The notes beneath the pieces were generated by a model, which saw only the letters and a program-made list of their open reading frames with translations, did not search any database and was not told the origin of the DNA. Positions 20,670-31,793 of a DNA stretch of 45,251 bases are shown in pieces; position 1 is the first letter of the stretch, and the number at the start of each line of letters is the position of its first letter. The stretch is from Deltaproteobacteria bacterium. GTDB lineage: Bacteria > Desulfobacterota > Deferrimicrobia > Deferrimicrobiales > Deferrimicrobiaceae. The translations under genes were made by a program, and so were the position numbers. The stretch lies in assembly GCA_021824125.1 (NCBI GenBank), contig JAKALO010000006.1:1-45251 (forward strand), given 5' to 3'.

Positions 20670-22320
20670 AAGAGCCTCCCTTGTCGGGATCGCGGCGGGC
20701 CAGCGAGACAAGCTCGTCCGCAGCCGCCGCAAGCTCCTCCCTCCACGGCAGGTTCTCCAGGAAGCGATCGGGTATCGCGGAAGCGCCGAGGTAGGCGCCG
20801 CACAGGCTGCCGGTCATCGAGGCGATGTTTTCCGCGTCGTTGCCGAGGTTCACCGCCGGCAGGACCGCATCGGCGAAGTCCTCCGGGGAGTGGAGGAAGC
20901 AGGCCCAGGCGAACGGCAGCCCCTCCTGGACGGCGCCGCCGTTACCGAGCGCCTCCCGGATCTCCTCGATTCCGGCGCGACGCAGGAGGAGTGCCGCCAG
21001 CTCGGTTCCCACCTTGCGGGAGAGCGTCGGGGACTGCCTGCCCTGGCGGCTGCGTGCCGCGCGATCCGGTTCTATCCCGGTGATCGCCGGCGAGATCCCC
21101 CTGGCGAACCCCAGTACGTCCAGTGTGCCGCAGGGAGTGTGGAGCATCCGGGCGATGGCGGTCGCCTGCACGATTGCGCCCGCGATGGCGGCCGGGTTCG
21201 GATGCGTGATGGCCGCGACTATACCCGCCTCCAGCTTCATCCGCCGGAAGTCGACCGACCGCAGCAGCGAAAGAGGGGTGATCCGGGCCGCCGGCGCGCT
21301 TTCCGGGGAATTGACACCCGCCTCGAACCAGGGGTAGCCGCGGTCGGTCAGGTTCCCGGCGAATTCCGCCTCGGATCCGCCGCGGTGGTGGCCCGAAGCC
21401 GTGGCGATCAGGACGGCGATCTCTTCCGGGTCGACCTTTCCCTGACGGAGCAGCGCCCGGCAGAGAAGGAGGGATGCGGGAGGGGAATCCGTTGCTTCGT
21501 GCTTCCTTCCGTGCTTGCGGAGGGGAGAGTACCCGTCGATCCGACCGTAAAGTTCCCCCACGTCCCGCGGAGAAAGTCCCTGCGCGGACCTTCCCAGCGC
21601 TTCACCTATAGCCGCGCCCGTAAGGGCGCCACGGAACCGGTCGGCGTAGTCGATCCCGGGAACGAAGGAAAGCGGGACGTGCTCCCCCTTGGAAAGGTAG
21701 GCGGGGATCTTCGATCTTCGCACAAGGAACTGGTAGATCGGTTCCGGTTCCTTTCCGAAGAGGAGGGGCTGGTCTTCCCTCCTGCGAGCGAGATCCTTCG
21801 CTTTACGTTCGACGATGGTCGTGATGTGCCGGACGATTTCCCATAGGTCTTCGTTCCCCTGGAGGGGAATCTTAGCGAGGGACCTCGACAGGCAGGAGGA
21901 GATTTCCGAGGGGTCGTGGAGGGTCAGGGCAGTCGCCTGGCGCTCGCCCTCACCCGGCAACGACGCCTGCGCGGAAACGTCCGCAAGCGCGTCACCCACG
22001 CCATCAGGCGTCGCAGGTGGTCCTTCATCGGAAGGATCGGGACTCGCAGCGGTCGGGAGGTCCTCCTGCGGAATATATCCCCGGTAGTGCATCTCCATGA
22101 TCTTTCTTGATTGTGAAGGCGAAAATCGCATTGCCTGCAGAATCTTAAGCAGTGTTTCGCTCCTTGGGATCCTTCCTTTGTAGACCACCTGGCGGAGAAG
22201 TTCGTAGCTGAGCCCCAAATCATTCCGGTCCGAGGCGAATTTTTTTAAGGAGGAATAGCCGAGTGTTTCAATCCGTTTCTTCAGTATTTTCGATAGCAAG
22301 TTTACCGAATTGACAACCAT
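20656..22320 (-). CDS. N-terminal HTH domain fused to ADP-ribosylglycohydrolase (DraG/ARH)-like domain
   Basis: HTH-like N-terminus (LSKILKKRIETLGYSSLKKFASDRNDLGLSYELLRQVVYKGRIPRSETLLKILQAM); ARH-like RFRGALTGAAIGEALG, EATDSPPASLLLCRALL, AAITHPNPAAIAGAIVQATAIA, GNDAENIASMTGSLCGAYLGASAIP. Start placed at MVVNSVNLLSK. Confidence 0.78.
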   Translation of the reverse strand: MVVNSVNLLSKILKKRIETLGYSSLKKFASDRNDLGLSYELLRQVVYKGRIPRSETLLKILQAMRFSPSQSRKIMEMHYRGYIPQEDLPTAASPDPSDEGPPATPDGVGDALADVSAQASLPGEGERQATALTLHDPSEISSCLSRSLAKIPLQGNEDLWEIVRHITTIVERKAKDLARRREDQPLLFGKEPEPIYQFLVRRSKIPAYLSKGEHVPLSFVPGIDYADRFRGALTGAAIGEALGRSAQGLSPRDVGELYGRIDGYSPLRKHGRKHEATDSPPASLLLCRALLRQGKVDPEEIAVLIATASGHHRGGSEAEFAGNLTDRGYPWFEAGVNSPESAPAARITPLSLLRSVDFRRMKLEAGIVAAITHPNPAAIAGAIVQATAIARMLHTPCGTLDVLGFARGISPAITGIEPDRAARSRQGRQSPTLSRKVGTELAALLLRRAGIEEIREALGNGGAVQEGLPFAWACFLHSPEDFADAVLPAVNLGNDAENIASMTGSLCGAYLGASAIPDRFLENLPWREELAAAADELVSLARRDPDKGGSSTAS

Positions 22321-22373
22321 CGGTTGATTCTCCCTGGCATGGGTTGCCCTGTCTTTGGAAATATATAAACAAC

Positions 22374-22434
22374 TAAAATTGTACAATAGCAAAAAATAAT
22401 GTCAACAATAAATGTATAATTGTACTATTGCAAA
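22374..22434 (-). promoter_or_regulatory. Promoter of the HTH-ADP-ribosylglycohydrolase gene with duplicated operator-like element
   Basis: On the minus strand TTGACA (22400-22405), 16-nt spacer, TACAAT (22378-22383); direct repeats TTTGCTATTGTACAATTTTA (22374-22393) and TTTGCAATAGTACAATTATA (22415-22434), 17/20 identical, 41 bp apart. Confidence 0.72.
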
Positions 22435-22464
22435 TAACGTTGCGGGATAGTTGTGTCCGTTGGT

Positions 22465-24483
22465 TTAAAGCGAATCGGCGATTATTTCCGCGATGTCTTT
22501 CGTCTGCACCGATTCGTCCAGGTTGTTGAACTTGGCGGCGTCGTCGAACATGATGAGGCAGTATGGGCAGGATGAGCCGACCGCGTCTGCGCCCGTGCGC
22601 ATCGCCTGGCTGAACCTCAGGTGATTGATGCGTTTCCCCGGCATCTCGAGCCACATCCCTCCGCCACCCCCCCCGCAGCAGAATCCACGCTCGCGGCGCT
22701 TTTCCATCTCCTTGATCGCGATCCCGGGGACCGATCCGATAGCCTCGCGGGGGGCGTCGTAGATGTCGTTGTGCCTGCCCAGGTAGCACGGGTCGTGGAA
22801 CGCCACGGAACGGTTGAACGGCTTCGAGGGCGAGAGCCTTCCCTGCGCGATAAGGTCCCGGAGGAGGACGGTGTGATGGATCGCCTCCACGTTCACCCCG
22901 AATTGCGGGTACTCCTTGCGGAAGGTGTTGAAGCAATGGGGGCACTGCGTGATCACCTTCCTGACTTTGTGGGAGGCGAAGATCTCCTTCACCATCTCGA
23001 CCATGCCGAGCTGGAATAGCCCTTCCTCGCCCATCGGGCGGGCGAATGCCCCGCAGCAGGTCTCCTCGAGCCCGAGCACGGCGTAATTCACCCCCGCACG
23101 GCCCAGCAGCGAGGCGATCGTCCGGGTCACCTTCTGGTTCCGGGGGTCGTAGGACCCGGCGCACCCGGGCCAGTAAAGGTACTCGAACTCCTTTTTGTCC
23201 GCGGCGACGGGCACGTCCAGCCCCTCGGCCCACCGGATGCGGTCGTCTTGCGGAAGCCCCCAGGGGTTCCCCGTGTCGCCCATTTTCTTCAGGGCGGTCC
23301 GCGCGCCGTCCGGTATCTTCGAATTGGAGACATAGCCGCGGCGGACGTCGACGATCATGTCTATATGCTCGACGAGCACCGGGCAGGCCTGCATGCAGGC
23401 CCGGCAGGTGGTGCAGGACCAGATCTCGTCGGGGGAAAGGATTCCGAACGCGAATGGCGTGACGACCGGCTTCCCCGTCTTCCCGTCCACCGCCGCGGTC
23501 GACGGGACCAGGCTCCGGTAGATGTCGCGGCACGCCTGATCCCGGGTCTTGAGTACGACGTCCCTTGGCGAGAGAGGCATCTCGGCGGCGTGGGCCGGGC
23601 ACTCGTCCTGGCACCTGCCGCACTTCGTGCATGCGTCCGACGAGAGGAGCTGCTTCCATGTGAAGTCCAGGACGTCGCTTACCCCGATCTTCTCCTCGTC
23701 CTCGATGTTGGGGATCGGCTGCAGGGCGCCCTTGGGGCGGGAGGTCCGCAGGAATATGTTCGCCGTCCCGGTCGCCATGTGGAACATCTTGGACATCGGG
23801 ATGCAGGCGAGAAAGCCGAAGGCGAGCAGGAGGTGCGTCCACCAGAGCGCGCGGTGCGCGGCAAGGAGGTCTCCCATGGGAACGCCCGCGAAGAGGGGGG
23901 CTATCGCGTTGCTTACGTAGGACACCGGGGCCGCGCCGGGCTTCGTCGCGGCGAGACGGACCGCCTCGATGAGGAAGCCGGTGACCCCTATGGCGAGGAT
24001 GAGGAAGAGCTGGAGGAGGTCGTCTCCGTCTTTCGTAAGCCCTTCCGGCCGGAAAAGGGACCGCCGCGCGAGGGCGACGAGGACCCCCGCCAGGAGGACG
24101 AGGCCGAAGGTGTTCGCGAACAGCTTGAAGGCGAGGTAGAAATCGCCGTCCAGGATACGTACGCCGAAGTCGAATTCGACCGCGACGAGGCAGGTTGCGA
24201 TGAAAAGGACGATGAATGCGGAGTAGATCGCGAGGTGCATGAGGCCGCCGAACTTCGTTTCGAGGACCTTCCGCTGACCGATCCCGATCCGGAGGGCGTC
24301 CAGCGTGCGGCCCCACAGGTTGTCCAGTCGGTCTTCCCTCTCGGCGCGCCCGCTACGGTATGCCCCCACCTTCTGCCAGACCCCCCAGGCGAAGACGAGG
24401 GCCACCACGCAGAAAAGGGAATACATGATCGTCGCCGCCGGGGGATGAAGATTCCACATGATCTCGCGGCCGCTGGTTTTCAA
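22465..24483 (-). CDS. Membrane-anchored Fe-S oxidoreductase (HdrD/GlpC-like, probable ETF:menaquinone oxidoreductase type)
   Basis: N-terminal membrane domain (NarI/HdrE-like), two [4Fe-4S] motifs CTKCGRCQDECP and CTTCRACMQACP, two CCG domains (LEETCCGAFARP; HDPCYLGRHNDIYD...GFCCGGGGGGMW). Confidence 0.85.
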   Translation of the reverse strand: MKTSGREIMWNLHPPAATIMYSLFCVVALVFAWGVWQKVGAYRSGRAEREDRLDNLWGRTLDALRIGIGQRKVLETKFGGLMHLAIYSAFIVLFIATCLVAVEFDFGVRILDGDFYLAFKLFANTFGLVLLAGVLVALARRSLFRPEGLTKDGDDLLQLFLILAIGVTGFLIEAVRLAATKPGAAPVSYVSNAIAPLFAGVPMGDLLAAHRALWWTHLLLAFGFLACIPMSKMFHMATGTANIFLRTSRPKGALQPIPNIEDEEKIGVSDVLDFTWKQLLSSDACTKCGRCQDECPAHAAEMPLSPRDVVLKTRDQACRDIYRSLVPSTAAVDGKTGKPVVTPFAFGILSPDEIWSCTTCRACMQACPVLVEHIDMIVDVRRGYVSNSKIPDGARTALKKMGDTGNPWGLPQDDRIRWAEGLDVPVAADKKEFEYLYWPGCAGSYDPRNQKVTRTIASLLGRAGVNYAVLGLEETCCGAFARPMGEEGLFQLGMVEMVKEIFASHKVRKVITQCPHCFNTFRKEYPQFGVNVEAIHHTVLLRDLIAQGRLSPSKPFNRSVAFHDPCYLGRHNDIYDAPREAIGSVPGIAIKEMEKRRERGFCCGGGGGGMWLEMPGKRINHLRFSQAMRTGADAVGSSCPYCLIMFDDAAKFNNLDESVQTKDIAEIIADSL

Positions 24484-24540
24484 GTAAGGGCTCCTTTTCC
24501 GGTGCGTGATGGTTTCCGCGGATGTTTCTATCAGAGCATA

Positions 24541-24556
24541 TCTTGACGCCTCAAGA
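24541..24556. promoter_or_regulatory. Perfect dyad TCTTGA-CGCC-TCAAGA in a divergent intergenic region
   Basis: 6-bp inverted arms with 4-nt spacer between the minus-strand Fe-S oxidoreductase (start 24483) and the plus-strand hydrolase (start 24615). Confidence 0.45.
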
Positions 24557-24614
24557 CAATTATTGACGAATCCGCCGCCGGATATTGGATATACTGTGCG
24601 AGGAGGTTGCCGGG

Positions 24615-25379
24615 ATGTCCGAGATATCGGTCCAGGGAACCGGGGTGCACTGCCAGGACACGCTTAAGCGCCTGCCCCGCACGATCGTGTTCCTCCACGG
24701 TGCGGGGGGGTCGCACCACACCTGGCGGGACCAGTGGGCGGGCCTCAAGGGCGCGGCGCGCCTCGTCATTCCGGACCTTCCGGGTCACGCGGAATCATCC
24801 GGGAGGCCGAAGGAAACGGTGGAGGCGTACGCGGACTGGCTCGCCGAATTCGTCAGGGAAGCCGGGATGGGTAAGTTCATCCTGGCCGGCCACTCGATGG
24901 GGGGAGCCATCGCGCTTCAGGCGGCGATTTCCCGGATCGCCGGCCTGGAGGCGTTGATCCTTGCCGGGACCGGCGCCAAGCTCAAGGTCAGCCCGGTGAT
25001 CCTCGACGGGATCGCCGGCCGGTTCAAGGATTTCGCGCCGGAGCTGGTCGATTGGATGATGGCCAGGTCGAGCGATCACCTGCTGCGGGAAGACATCACG
25101 AGGGACGTCCTGTCAACGAAGGCGTCCACGTTCGCGACCGACTTCCGGGCGTGCGACGCGTTCGACGTGCGGGGACGCCTCGGCGAGATCGGGGTCCCCG
25201 CGCTGGTGGTCGTCGGCGACGACGACCGCCTGACGCCGCTCAAATATTCCGAGTTCCTCGCCACCAACATCCGCGGCGGCGTGCTCAAGATCATCCACGA
25301 CGCGGGGCACGTCGCGATGCTGGAGAAGCCCACCGAGATGAACAACGTCATCGCCTCGTTCGTCCACTCCCTGGAGTAG
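24615..25379 (+). CDS. Alpha/beta-fold hydrolase
   Basis: TIVFLHGAGGSHHTWRDQW, VIPDLPGHAESSG, nucleophile elbow LAGHSMGGAIALQ, C-terminal DAGHVAMLEKP. ATG 24615 has GAGGAGG SD. Confidence 0.92.
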   Translation: MSEISVQGTGVHCQDTLKRLPRTIVFLHGAGGSHHTWRDQWAGLKGAARLVIPDLPGHAESSGRPKETVEAYADWLAEFVREAGMGKFILAGHSMGGAIALQAAISRIAGLEALILAGTGAKLKVSPVILDGIAGRFKDFAPELVDWMMARSSDHLLREDITRDVLSTKASTFATDFRACDAFDVRGRLGEIGVPALVVVGDDDRLTPLKYSEFLATNIRGGVLKIIHDAGHVAMLEKPTEMNNVIASFVHSLE

Positions 25380-25484
25380 CGGCCGATCTGCCATCGCTTG
25401 CCGGGCGGCGTGCGTGCACACGGTACAGGCTGCGCCCCCCCTCCGAGGCAGCGAAGCCGTCGATCAGCGTGGTAAACTGTTACG

Positions 25485-26876
25485 ATGGACGAACGCGCGA
25501 TTTCCGCCCTCCGGGAGATCTTCGGGGAGCGGCTGAAGGATTCCCTCGAGGACCGCATCTGCTACTCCTTCGACGCGACGGGGAAGGAGTTCCTGCCCGA
25601 CGCCGTCGCTTTCCCCCTGACCGCCGAGGAAGTGCGCCGGACGGTTCTCCTCGCCAACGAGTTCCGGTTTCCAGTAATACCCCGGGGCGCCGGGTCCGGT
25701 TTCTCCGGGGGATCTCTTCCTGTCCGGGGCGGGGTCGTCCTTTCCCTCGAGCGGATGGACCGGATCCTTTCGATCGACACGGAGAACCTGGTCGCGGTCG
25801 TCGAGCCCGGCGTGGTCACCGAAACGCTGAAGGAGGAAGCGAAGAAGAGAGGCCTGTTCTACCCCCCCGACCCGGCTTCACTGAAATTCTGCACCATCGG
25901 CGGGAACCTCGCGGAGTGCGCGGGCGGGATGTGCGCGGTCAAGTACGGTGTTACCAGGGACTACGTCCTGGGCCTGGAGGCCGTCCTTGGCACCGGGGAA
26001 CTCTTGCGGACCGGCGTTTACACGGTAAAAGGCGTCGTCGGCTACGACCTCACCCGGATGCTGGTCGGATCCGAGGGGACCCTGGGGATCATCACGAAGG
26101 CCACGCTCAAGCTGATCCCCCTGCCGGAGTCGGCGGCGACGCTCCTCGCTTTTTTCCGGACGAACGGAGAGGGGGCGCGCGCCGTGGCCGGGATCGTGGA
26201 GGAGCGGATCACCCCCTGCGCGATGGAGATGATGGACCGCACCGCGATCGACTGCGTCCGGGAGATCGCCGACCTGCCGGTGCCGGGGGATGCCGGGTGC
26301 GCGCTTCTCATCGAGGTCGACGGGCCGGAGGCTTCCGTGTCGCAGGAAGCCGGCCGCGTCCGGGCGGCGTGCAGCCGGTTCGGCGCTACGGAAGTGCGGC
26401 TCTCCACGGACGCCGCCGGGAGGGAAAAGCTGTGGGAGCTGCGACGGTCGATCTCGCCGGCGATCCGGCGGGTGAACCCGGTCAAGATCAACGAGGACAT
26501 AGTTGTCCCACGAAGCCGTCTCCCCGTGATGTACGACTTCCTGTCGGACCTGGCCGCCCGCAAAAACCTCAAGATCGTGAATTTCGGACACGCGGGTGAC
26601 GGGAACATCCACGTGAACATCATGATTTCCGGGAAGGACGAAGATGAACGGCGCCGTGCCGACGATGCGGTGGAGGAGGTTTTCCGCAAGACGGTGGAGC
26701 TCGGCGGCACGATCTCGGGGGAGCACGGCATCGGGATCGCCAAGGCGCCGTTCCTCGAGATGGAGGTCGGCCCACTCGGCGTCTCGGTGATGAAGCGGCT
26801 GAAGGACTGCTTCGACCCCAACGGGATCCTCAACCCGGGGAAAATCTTCGTTTCCGAGTCCGCGGCGCGGCCATGA
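25485..26876 (+). CDS. glcD: FAD-linked oxidase, glycolate/D-lactate dehydrogenase GlcD-type
   Basis: VIPRGAGSGFSGGSLPVRGGVVLSLERM, GGNLAECAGGMCAVKYGVTRDYVLGLEAV, NFGHAGDGNIHVNIM, ISGEHGIGIAKAPFL. Confidence 0.88.
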   Translation: MDERAISALREIFGERLKDSLEDRICYSFDATGKEFLPDAVAFPLTAEEVRRTVLLANEFRFPVIPRGAGSGFSGGSLPVRGGVVLSLERMDRILSIDTENLVAVVEPGVVTETLKEEAKKRGLFYPPDPASLKFCTIGGNLAECAGGMCAVKYGVTRDYVLGLEAVLGTGELLRTGVYTVKGVVGYDLTRMLVGSEGTLGIITKATLKLIPLPESAATLLAFFRTNGEGARAVAGIVEERITPCAMEMMDRTAIDCVREIADLPVPGDAGCALLIEVDGPEASVSQEAGRVRAACSRFGATEVRLSTDAAGREKLWELRRSISPAIRRVNPVKINEDIVVPRSRLPVMYDFLSDLAARKNLKIVNFGHAGDGNIHVNIMISGKDEDERRRADDAVEEVFRKTVELGGTISGEHGIGIAKAPFLEMEVGPLGVSVMKRLKDCFDPNGILNPGKIFVSESAARP

Positions 26877-28141
26877 GGGACGAGGAGCTGCGCAACCTGG
26901 CTGCCGCCTGCGCAAAGTGCGGCACCTGCCGGACGGTCTGCACCCTCTACCCCGAGAGGAAGGCGGAGATCTCGGTCGCGCGCGGAAAGATCGCGCTGAT
27001 CGACGCGGCCCTTTCGGGCAGGGACGGAAACCTCGGGGCGATCGAGGGGGCGCTCTCCGACTGCCTCCTGTGCGGGCGGTGCGAGCGCGCCTGTCCCAAC
27101 CAGGTCCTCGTCGAGGAGATCCTCATGAAGGGGAGGGCCGACATCGCGAAGGAGATCGGCCTGCCCGCCTGGAAGCGGCTCCTCTTCGGGAAGGTGATGC
27201 CGTCACCGGGGATAAGGGCCGCCGCGACGGCCGCCGCGACGGCCGCGCAGAGATTACTCGCGAAGAGCATACCGACCGGGAGCGGCCTCCATTACCGGTT
27301 CCCCGAGGCGTTCGGACTGTCGGGCCGCACGCTCCCCGGGTTTTCCGCCAAGGGGTTCATCGCCTCCCTCGCGCCCGGGGAGGCCGCCACGGGGGACGTG
27401 ATGCTCTTCGTCGGGTGCGTCTTCGACCACGTTTACCCGCAGATCGGAAGGGCCTCCTACGAAACGATGAAGGCATCCGGAAAAGAGATCGCCGTGTTCC
27501 GGGACGCCGCATGCTGCGGTCTCCCCGCGATGGCGTCCGGCGACCGGGATTCCGCGCTCCGGTGCGCCGAGGAGAACGTCCGCAGGCTGCGCGCCGCGGC
27601 GCCGTCCAGCGTCGTCTTCCCCTGCGGTTCCTGCCTGGTCATGTTCCGTCGGAACCTGCTCACCCTCATCCCCGAGACACACCCGCTGCGCGGTGACGCC
27701 GCGTGGGTTTCCGGCCGTTGCATCGATTACGCGAGCTTCATCCTCGATTCGGGGGTCGCCGAAAGCCTCCCCGATCCATCCGGAAGCGGGGGTGACGGGA
27801 AGATCGGGTACCACGACTCGTGCCACCTCTCCGGCACCCTCGGCAAGGGGCGCGAGGCCCGGGAGGTGCTCCGGGCGGCTGCCGGCCCGGCATTCGCGGA
27901 GATGCCGGGCGCCGATCTTTGCTGCGGGTACGGGGGCGCGTTCAACGTCCGGGACTACGCCACCTCCTCCCGGATCGGGGAAAACAAGGTTTCGCTCGCG
28001 GCGAGGGGGGGCACGGGCGTCATCGCCACCGCCTGTTCGGGCTGCATACTCCAGATGCGCGACATGGCCGCACATGTCCAACCCTCAATGCGCGTCGCCC
28101 ACATCGCCGAGTTGGTTTTCGCTTCCCTTTCCCGTCGTTGA
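26873..28141 (+). CDS. glcF: Fe-S subunit, glycolate/lactate oxidase GlcF-type
   Basis: [31 protein letters not shown], two CCG domains ([25 protein letters not shown]...[11 protein letters not shown]); start overlaps glcD stop. Confidence 0.88.
   Translation: MRDEELRNLAAACAKCGTCRTVCTLYPERKAEISVARGKIALIDAALSGRDGNLGAIEGALSDCLLCGRCERACPNQVLVEEILMKGRADIAKEIGLPAWKRLLFGKVMPSPGIRAAATAAATAAQRLLAKSIPTGSGLHYRFPEAFGLSGRTLPGFSAKGFIASLAPGEAATGDVMLFVGCVFDHVYPQIGRASYETMKASGKEIAVFRDAACCGLPAMASGDRDSALRCAEENVRRLRAAAPSSVVFPCGSCLVMFRRNLLTLIPETHPLRGDAAWVSGRCIDYASFILDSGVAESLPDPSGSGGDGKIGYHDSCHLSGTLGKGREAREVLRAAAGPAFAEMPGADLCCGYGGAFNVRDYATSSRIGENKVSLAARGGTGVIATACSGCILQMRDMAAHVQPSMRVAHIAELVFASLSRR
27218..27241 (+). 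repeat. Two tandem copies of 12-bp GCCGCCGCGACG inside glcF
   Basis: gccgccgcgacg gccgccgcgacg followed by gccgc; encodes Ala-Ala-Thr type repeats (AAATAAATAA). Confidence 0.85.
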
Positions 28142-28167
28142 CATCCTTCTCCGCGGGATGGTATGAA
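28138..28167 (+). promoter_or_regulatory. Sigma70-like promoter for the acyl-CoA carboxylase/mutase operon
   Basis: TTGACA (28138-28143), 18-nt spacer, TATGAA (28162-28167), overlapping the glcF stop; first gene starts 28207. Confidence 0.55.
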
Positions 28168-28206
28168 AATCAATCACCGTTTTGCATCCAGGCGCAGGAG
28201 GGGGGA

Positions 28207-29751
<1,545 letters not shown>

Positions 29752-29761
29752 GAGGAAGACC

Positions 29762-31273
29762 GTGTTCAAGAAAATCCTGATCGCGAACCGCGGCGAGATC
29801 GCCATACGCGTGGTGCGCGCCTGCCGGGAAATGGGGATCCGGTCCGTGGCGGTCTTTTCGGAGGCCGACCGTCGGGCGCTCCACGTCCGGTACTCCGACG
29901 AGGCGCACTTCATCGGGCCGTCTCCCGCGTCGGAGTCGTACCTGGTCATCGACAAGATCATCGACGTGGCGAGGAAGAGCGACGCCGAGGCCATCCACCC
30001 CGGGTACGGCTTCCTGGCCGAGAATCCCAGGTTCGCGGACCGCTGCGAGAAGGAAAAGATCAAGCTCATCGGCCCCTCGGCGTACGCGATGCGCACGATG
30101 GGATCGAAGACGCTCGCCAGGAAGACCGTGCAGGCGGCGGGGGTTCCGGTGGTTCCCGGCACGGTCGAGCCGATCGCGTCCGAGGAGGAAGTCCTCCGTG
30201 TAGCCCGGGAAATCGGGTTCCCGGTGATGCTCAAGGCGACCGCGGGAGGCGGAGGCAAGGGCCTCAGGCTGGTCCGGGAGGAGGAGGAACTCCGCTCCTC
30301 GCTGCGGATGGCGAAGTCCGAGGCGAAGTCCGCCTTCAGCGACGATTCCGTCTACGTCGAGAAATACATAGAAAATCCCCGCCACGTGGAGATCCAGATC
30401 CTGGGGGACGGCCACGGGAACTACGTCCACCTCTTCGAGAGGGAATGCTCGATCCAGAGACGGCACCAGAAGGTGATAGAGGAGTCGCCGTCGGTGATCG
30501 TGACGCCCGCGATGCGGGCCGCGATGGGGAAGGTTGCGATCGAGGCGGCTCGCGCCGTCAAGTACGAGGGCGCCGGCACCTGCGAGTTCCTCGTGGACAG
30601 GAACCGGAACTTTTTCTTCCTCGAGATGAACACCAGGCTCCAGGTCGAGCACCCGGTCACGGAGAGGGTTACGGGCGTCGACATCGTCAAGGAGCAGATC
30701 CTGGTGGCCGCCGGCGAGAAACTCTCCATACGGCAGGACAATGTCTCGCAGGCGGGACACGCCATCGAATGCCGCATCTACGCGGAGGACCCCGACAGGA
30801 ACTTCTTCCCGTGCCCGGGGCTCATCACTTCCCTGCGGACCCCGGGCGGGCCGGGCGTGCGGGACGACTCCGGCGTCTACGAGGGATTCGAGATCCCCAT
30901 CTACTACGACCCGATCATCTCGAAGCTCGTCGCCTGGGGAAAGGACCGTACGGAGGCGATCGCCCGGATGAAGCGGGCGCTCACCGAGTACGTGGTCACC
31001 GGGGTCAAGACGACGATCCCGTTCCACATCCGGGTGATGAACAACCGGCACTTCATCGAGGGGAACTTCGACACCGACTTCATCGACAAGGTGTTCTTCA
31101 AGGAGGAGCAGGAGCGGGAGTTGAAGCACGGGGACGTCGCCGTGATCACCGCGGCGATCCAGCTGTTCCTCGGGGAGCGTAAGAGGGCGATGGCGCAGAA
31201 ATCCGTCGAGGGCGAAGGCCAGGTCTCGATGTGGAAATACTCAACGCGGCCGGGCATCAGGAAACTCGGTTAG
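29762..31273 (+). CDS. Acyl-CoA carboxylase, biotin carboxylase subunit
   Basis: [87 protein letters not shown] start. Confidence 0.96.
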   Translation: MFKKILIANRGEIAIRVVRACREMGIRSVAVFSEADRRALHVRYSDEAHFIGPSPASESYLVIDKIIDVARKSDAEAIHPGYGFLAENPRFADRCEKEKIKLIGPSAYAMRTMGSKTLARKTVQAAGVPVVPGTVEPIASEEEVLRVAREIGFPVMLKATAGGGGKGLRLVREEEELRSSLRMAKSEAKSAFSDDSVYVEKYIENPRHVEIQILGDGHGNYVHLFERECSIQRRHQKVIEESPSVIVTPAMRAAMGKVAIEAARAVKYEGAGTCEFLVDRNRNFFFLEMNTRLQVEHPVTERVTGVDIVKEQILVAAGEKLSIRQDNVSQAGHAIECRIYAEDPDRNFFPCPGLITSLRTPGGPGVRDDSGVYEGFEIPIYYDPIISKLVAWGKDRTEAIARMKRALTEYVVTGVKTTIPFHIRVMNNRHFIEGNFDTDFIDKVFFKEEQERELKHGDVAVITAAIQLFLGERKRAMAQKSVEGEGQVSMWKYSTRPGIRKLG

Positions 31274-31281
31274 GAGCGGAC

Positions 31282-31782
31282 ATGAGCTACGTCGGGACGA
31301 TCGGGGAGAAGGAAGTGAAGATCGGCGTGCAGGAGGCGGGCGTCGGCCGCTACCGGGTCACGATCGACGGGCAGGAGCACATGGTGGACGCCTGCCAGGT
31401 GATGAGCACCGTCTGGTCCGTCCTTTACGGGACCACCTCTTTCGAGGTGGATGTCCAGGGAAAGGACGAGGAGTTCGAGGTGCTGATCTCCGGCGACTGC
31501 TACAAGTTCACGCTCATGAACGAGCAGCGCAAGGCGCTGATGCGCGCCGGGGGGAAGGGCTCGGTCGGAAAGGCGATGCTCACCTCTCCGATGCCGGGGA
31601 AGGTGGTGAAGCTCCTGGTCGCCGAGGGGGAAGAGGTCAAGGCGGACCAGGGGGTCATCGTGGTCGAGGCGATGAAGATGGAGAACGAGCTCAAGACCGC
31701 CGTCACGGGAAAGGTGAAGGAAATCTTCGTGAAGGAAGGCGAGATCGTCGAATCGGGGGCGAAACTGCTGCTGGTGGAGTAG
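31282..31782 (+). CDS. Biotin carboxyl carrier subunit of acyl-CoA carboxylase
   Basis: Biotinyl domain [66 protein letters not shown] with AMKM biotinylation motif. Confidence 0.94.
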   Translation: MSYVGTIGEKEVKIGVQEAGVGRYRVTIDGQEHMVDACQVMSTVWSVLYGTTSFEVDVQGKDEEFEVLISGDCYKFTLMNEQRKALMRAGGKGSVGKAMLTSPMPGKVVKLLVAEGEEVKADQGVIVVEAMKMENELKTAVTGKVKEIFVKEGEIVESGAKLLLVE

Positions 31783-31793
31783 GGGAGACGGGG

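Noticed and set aside
22373-24316. 647-aa minus-strand ORF overlapping the Fe-S oxidoreductase
   Set aside because: Alternate-frame shadow (Arg/Pro-rich) of the real gene at 22465-24483, which carries intact Fe-S and CCG motifs.
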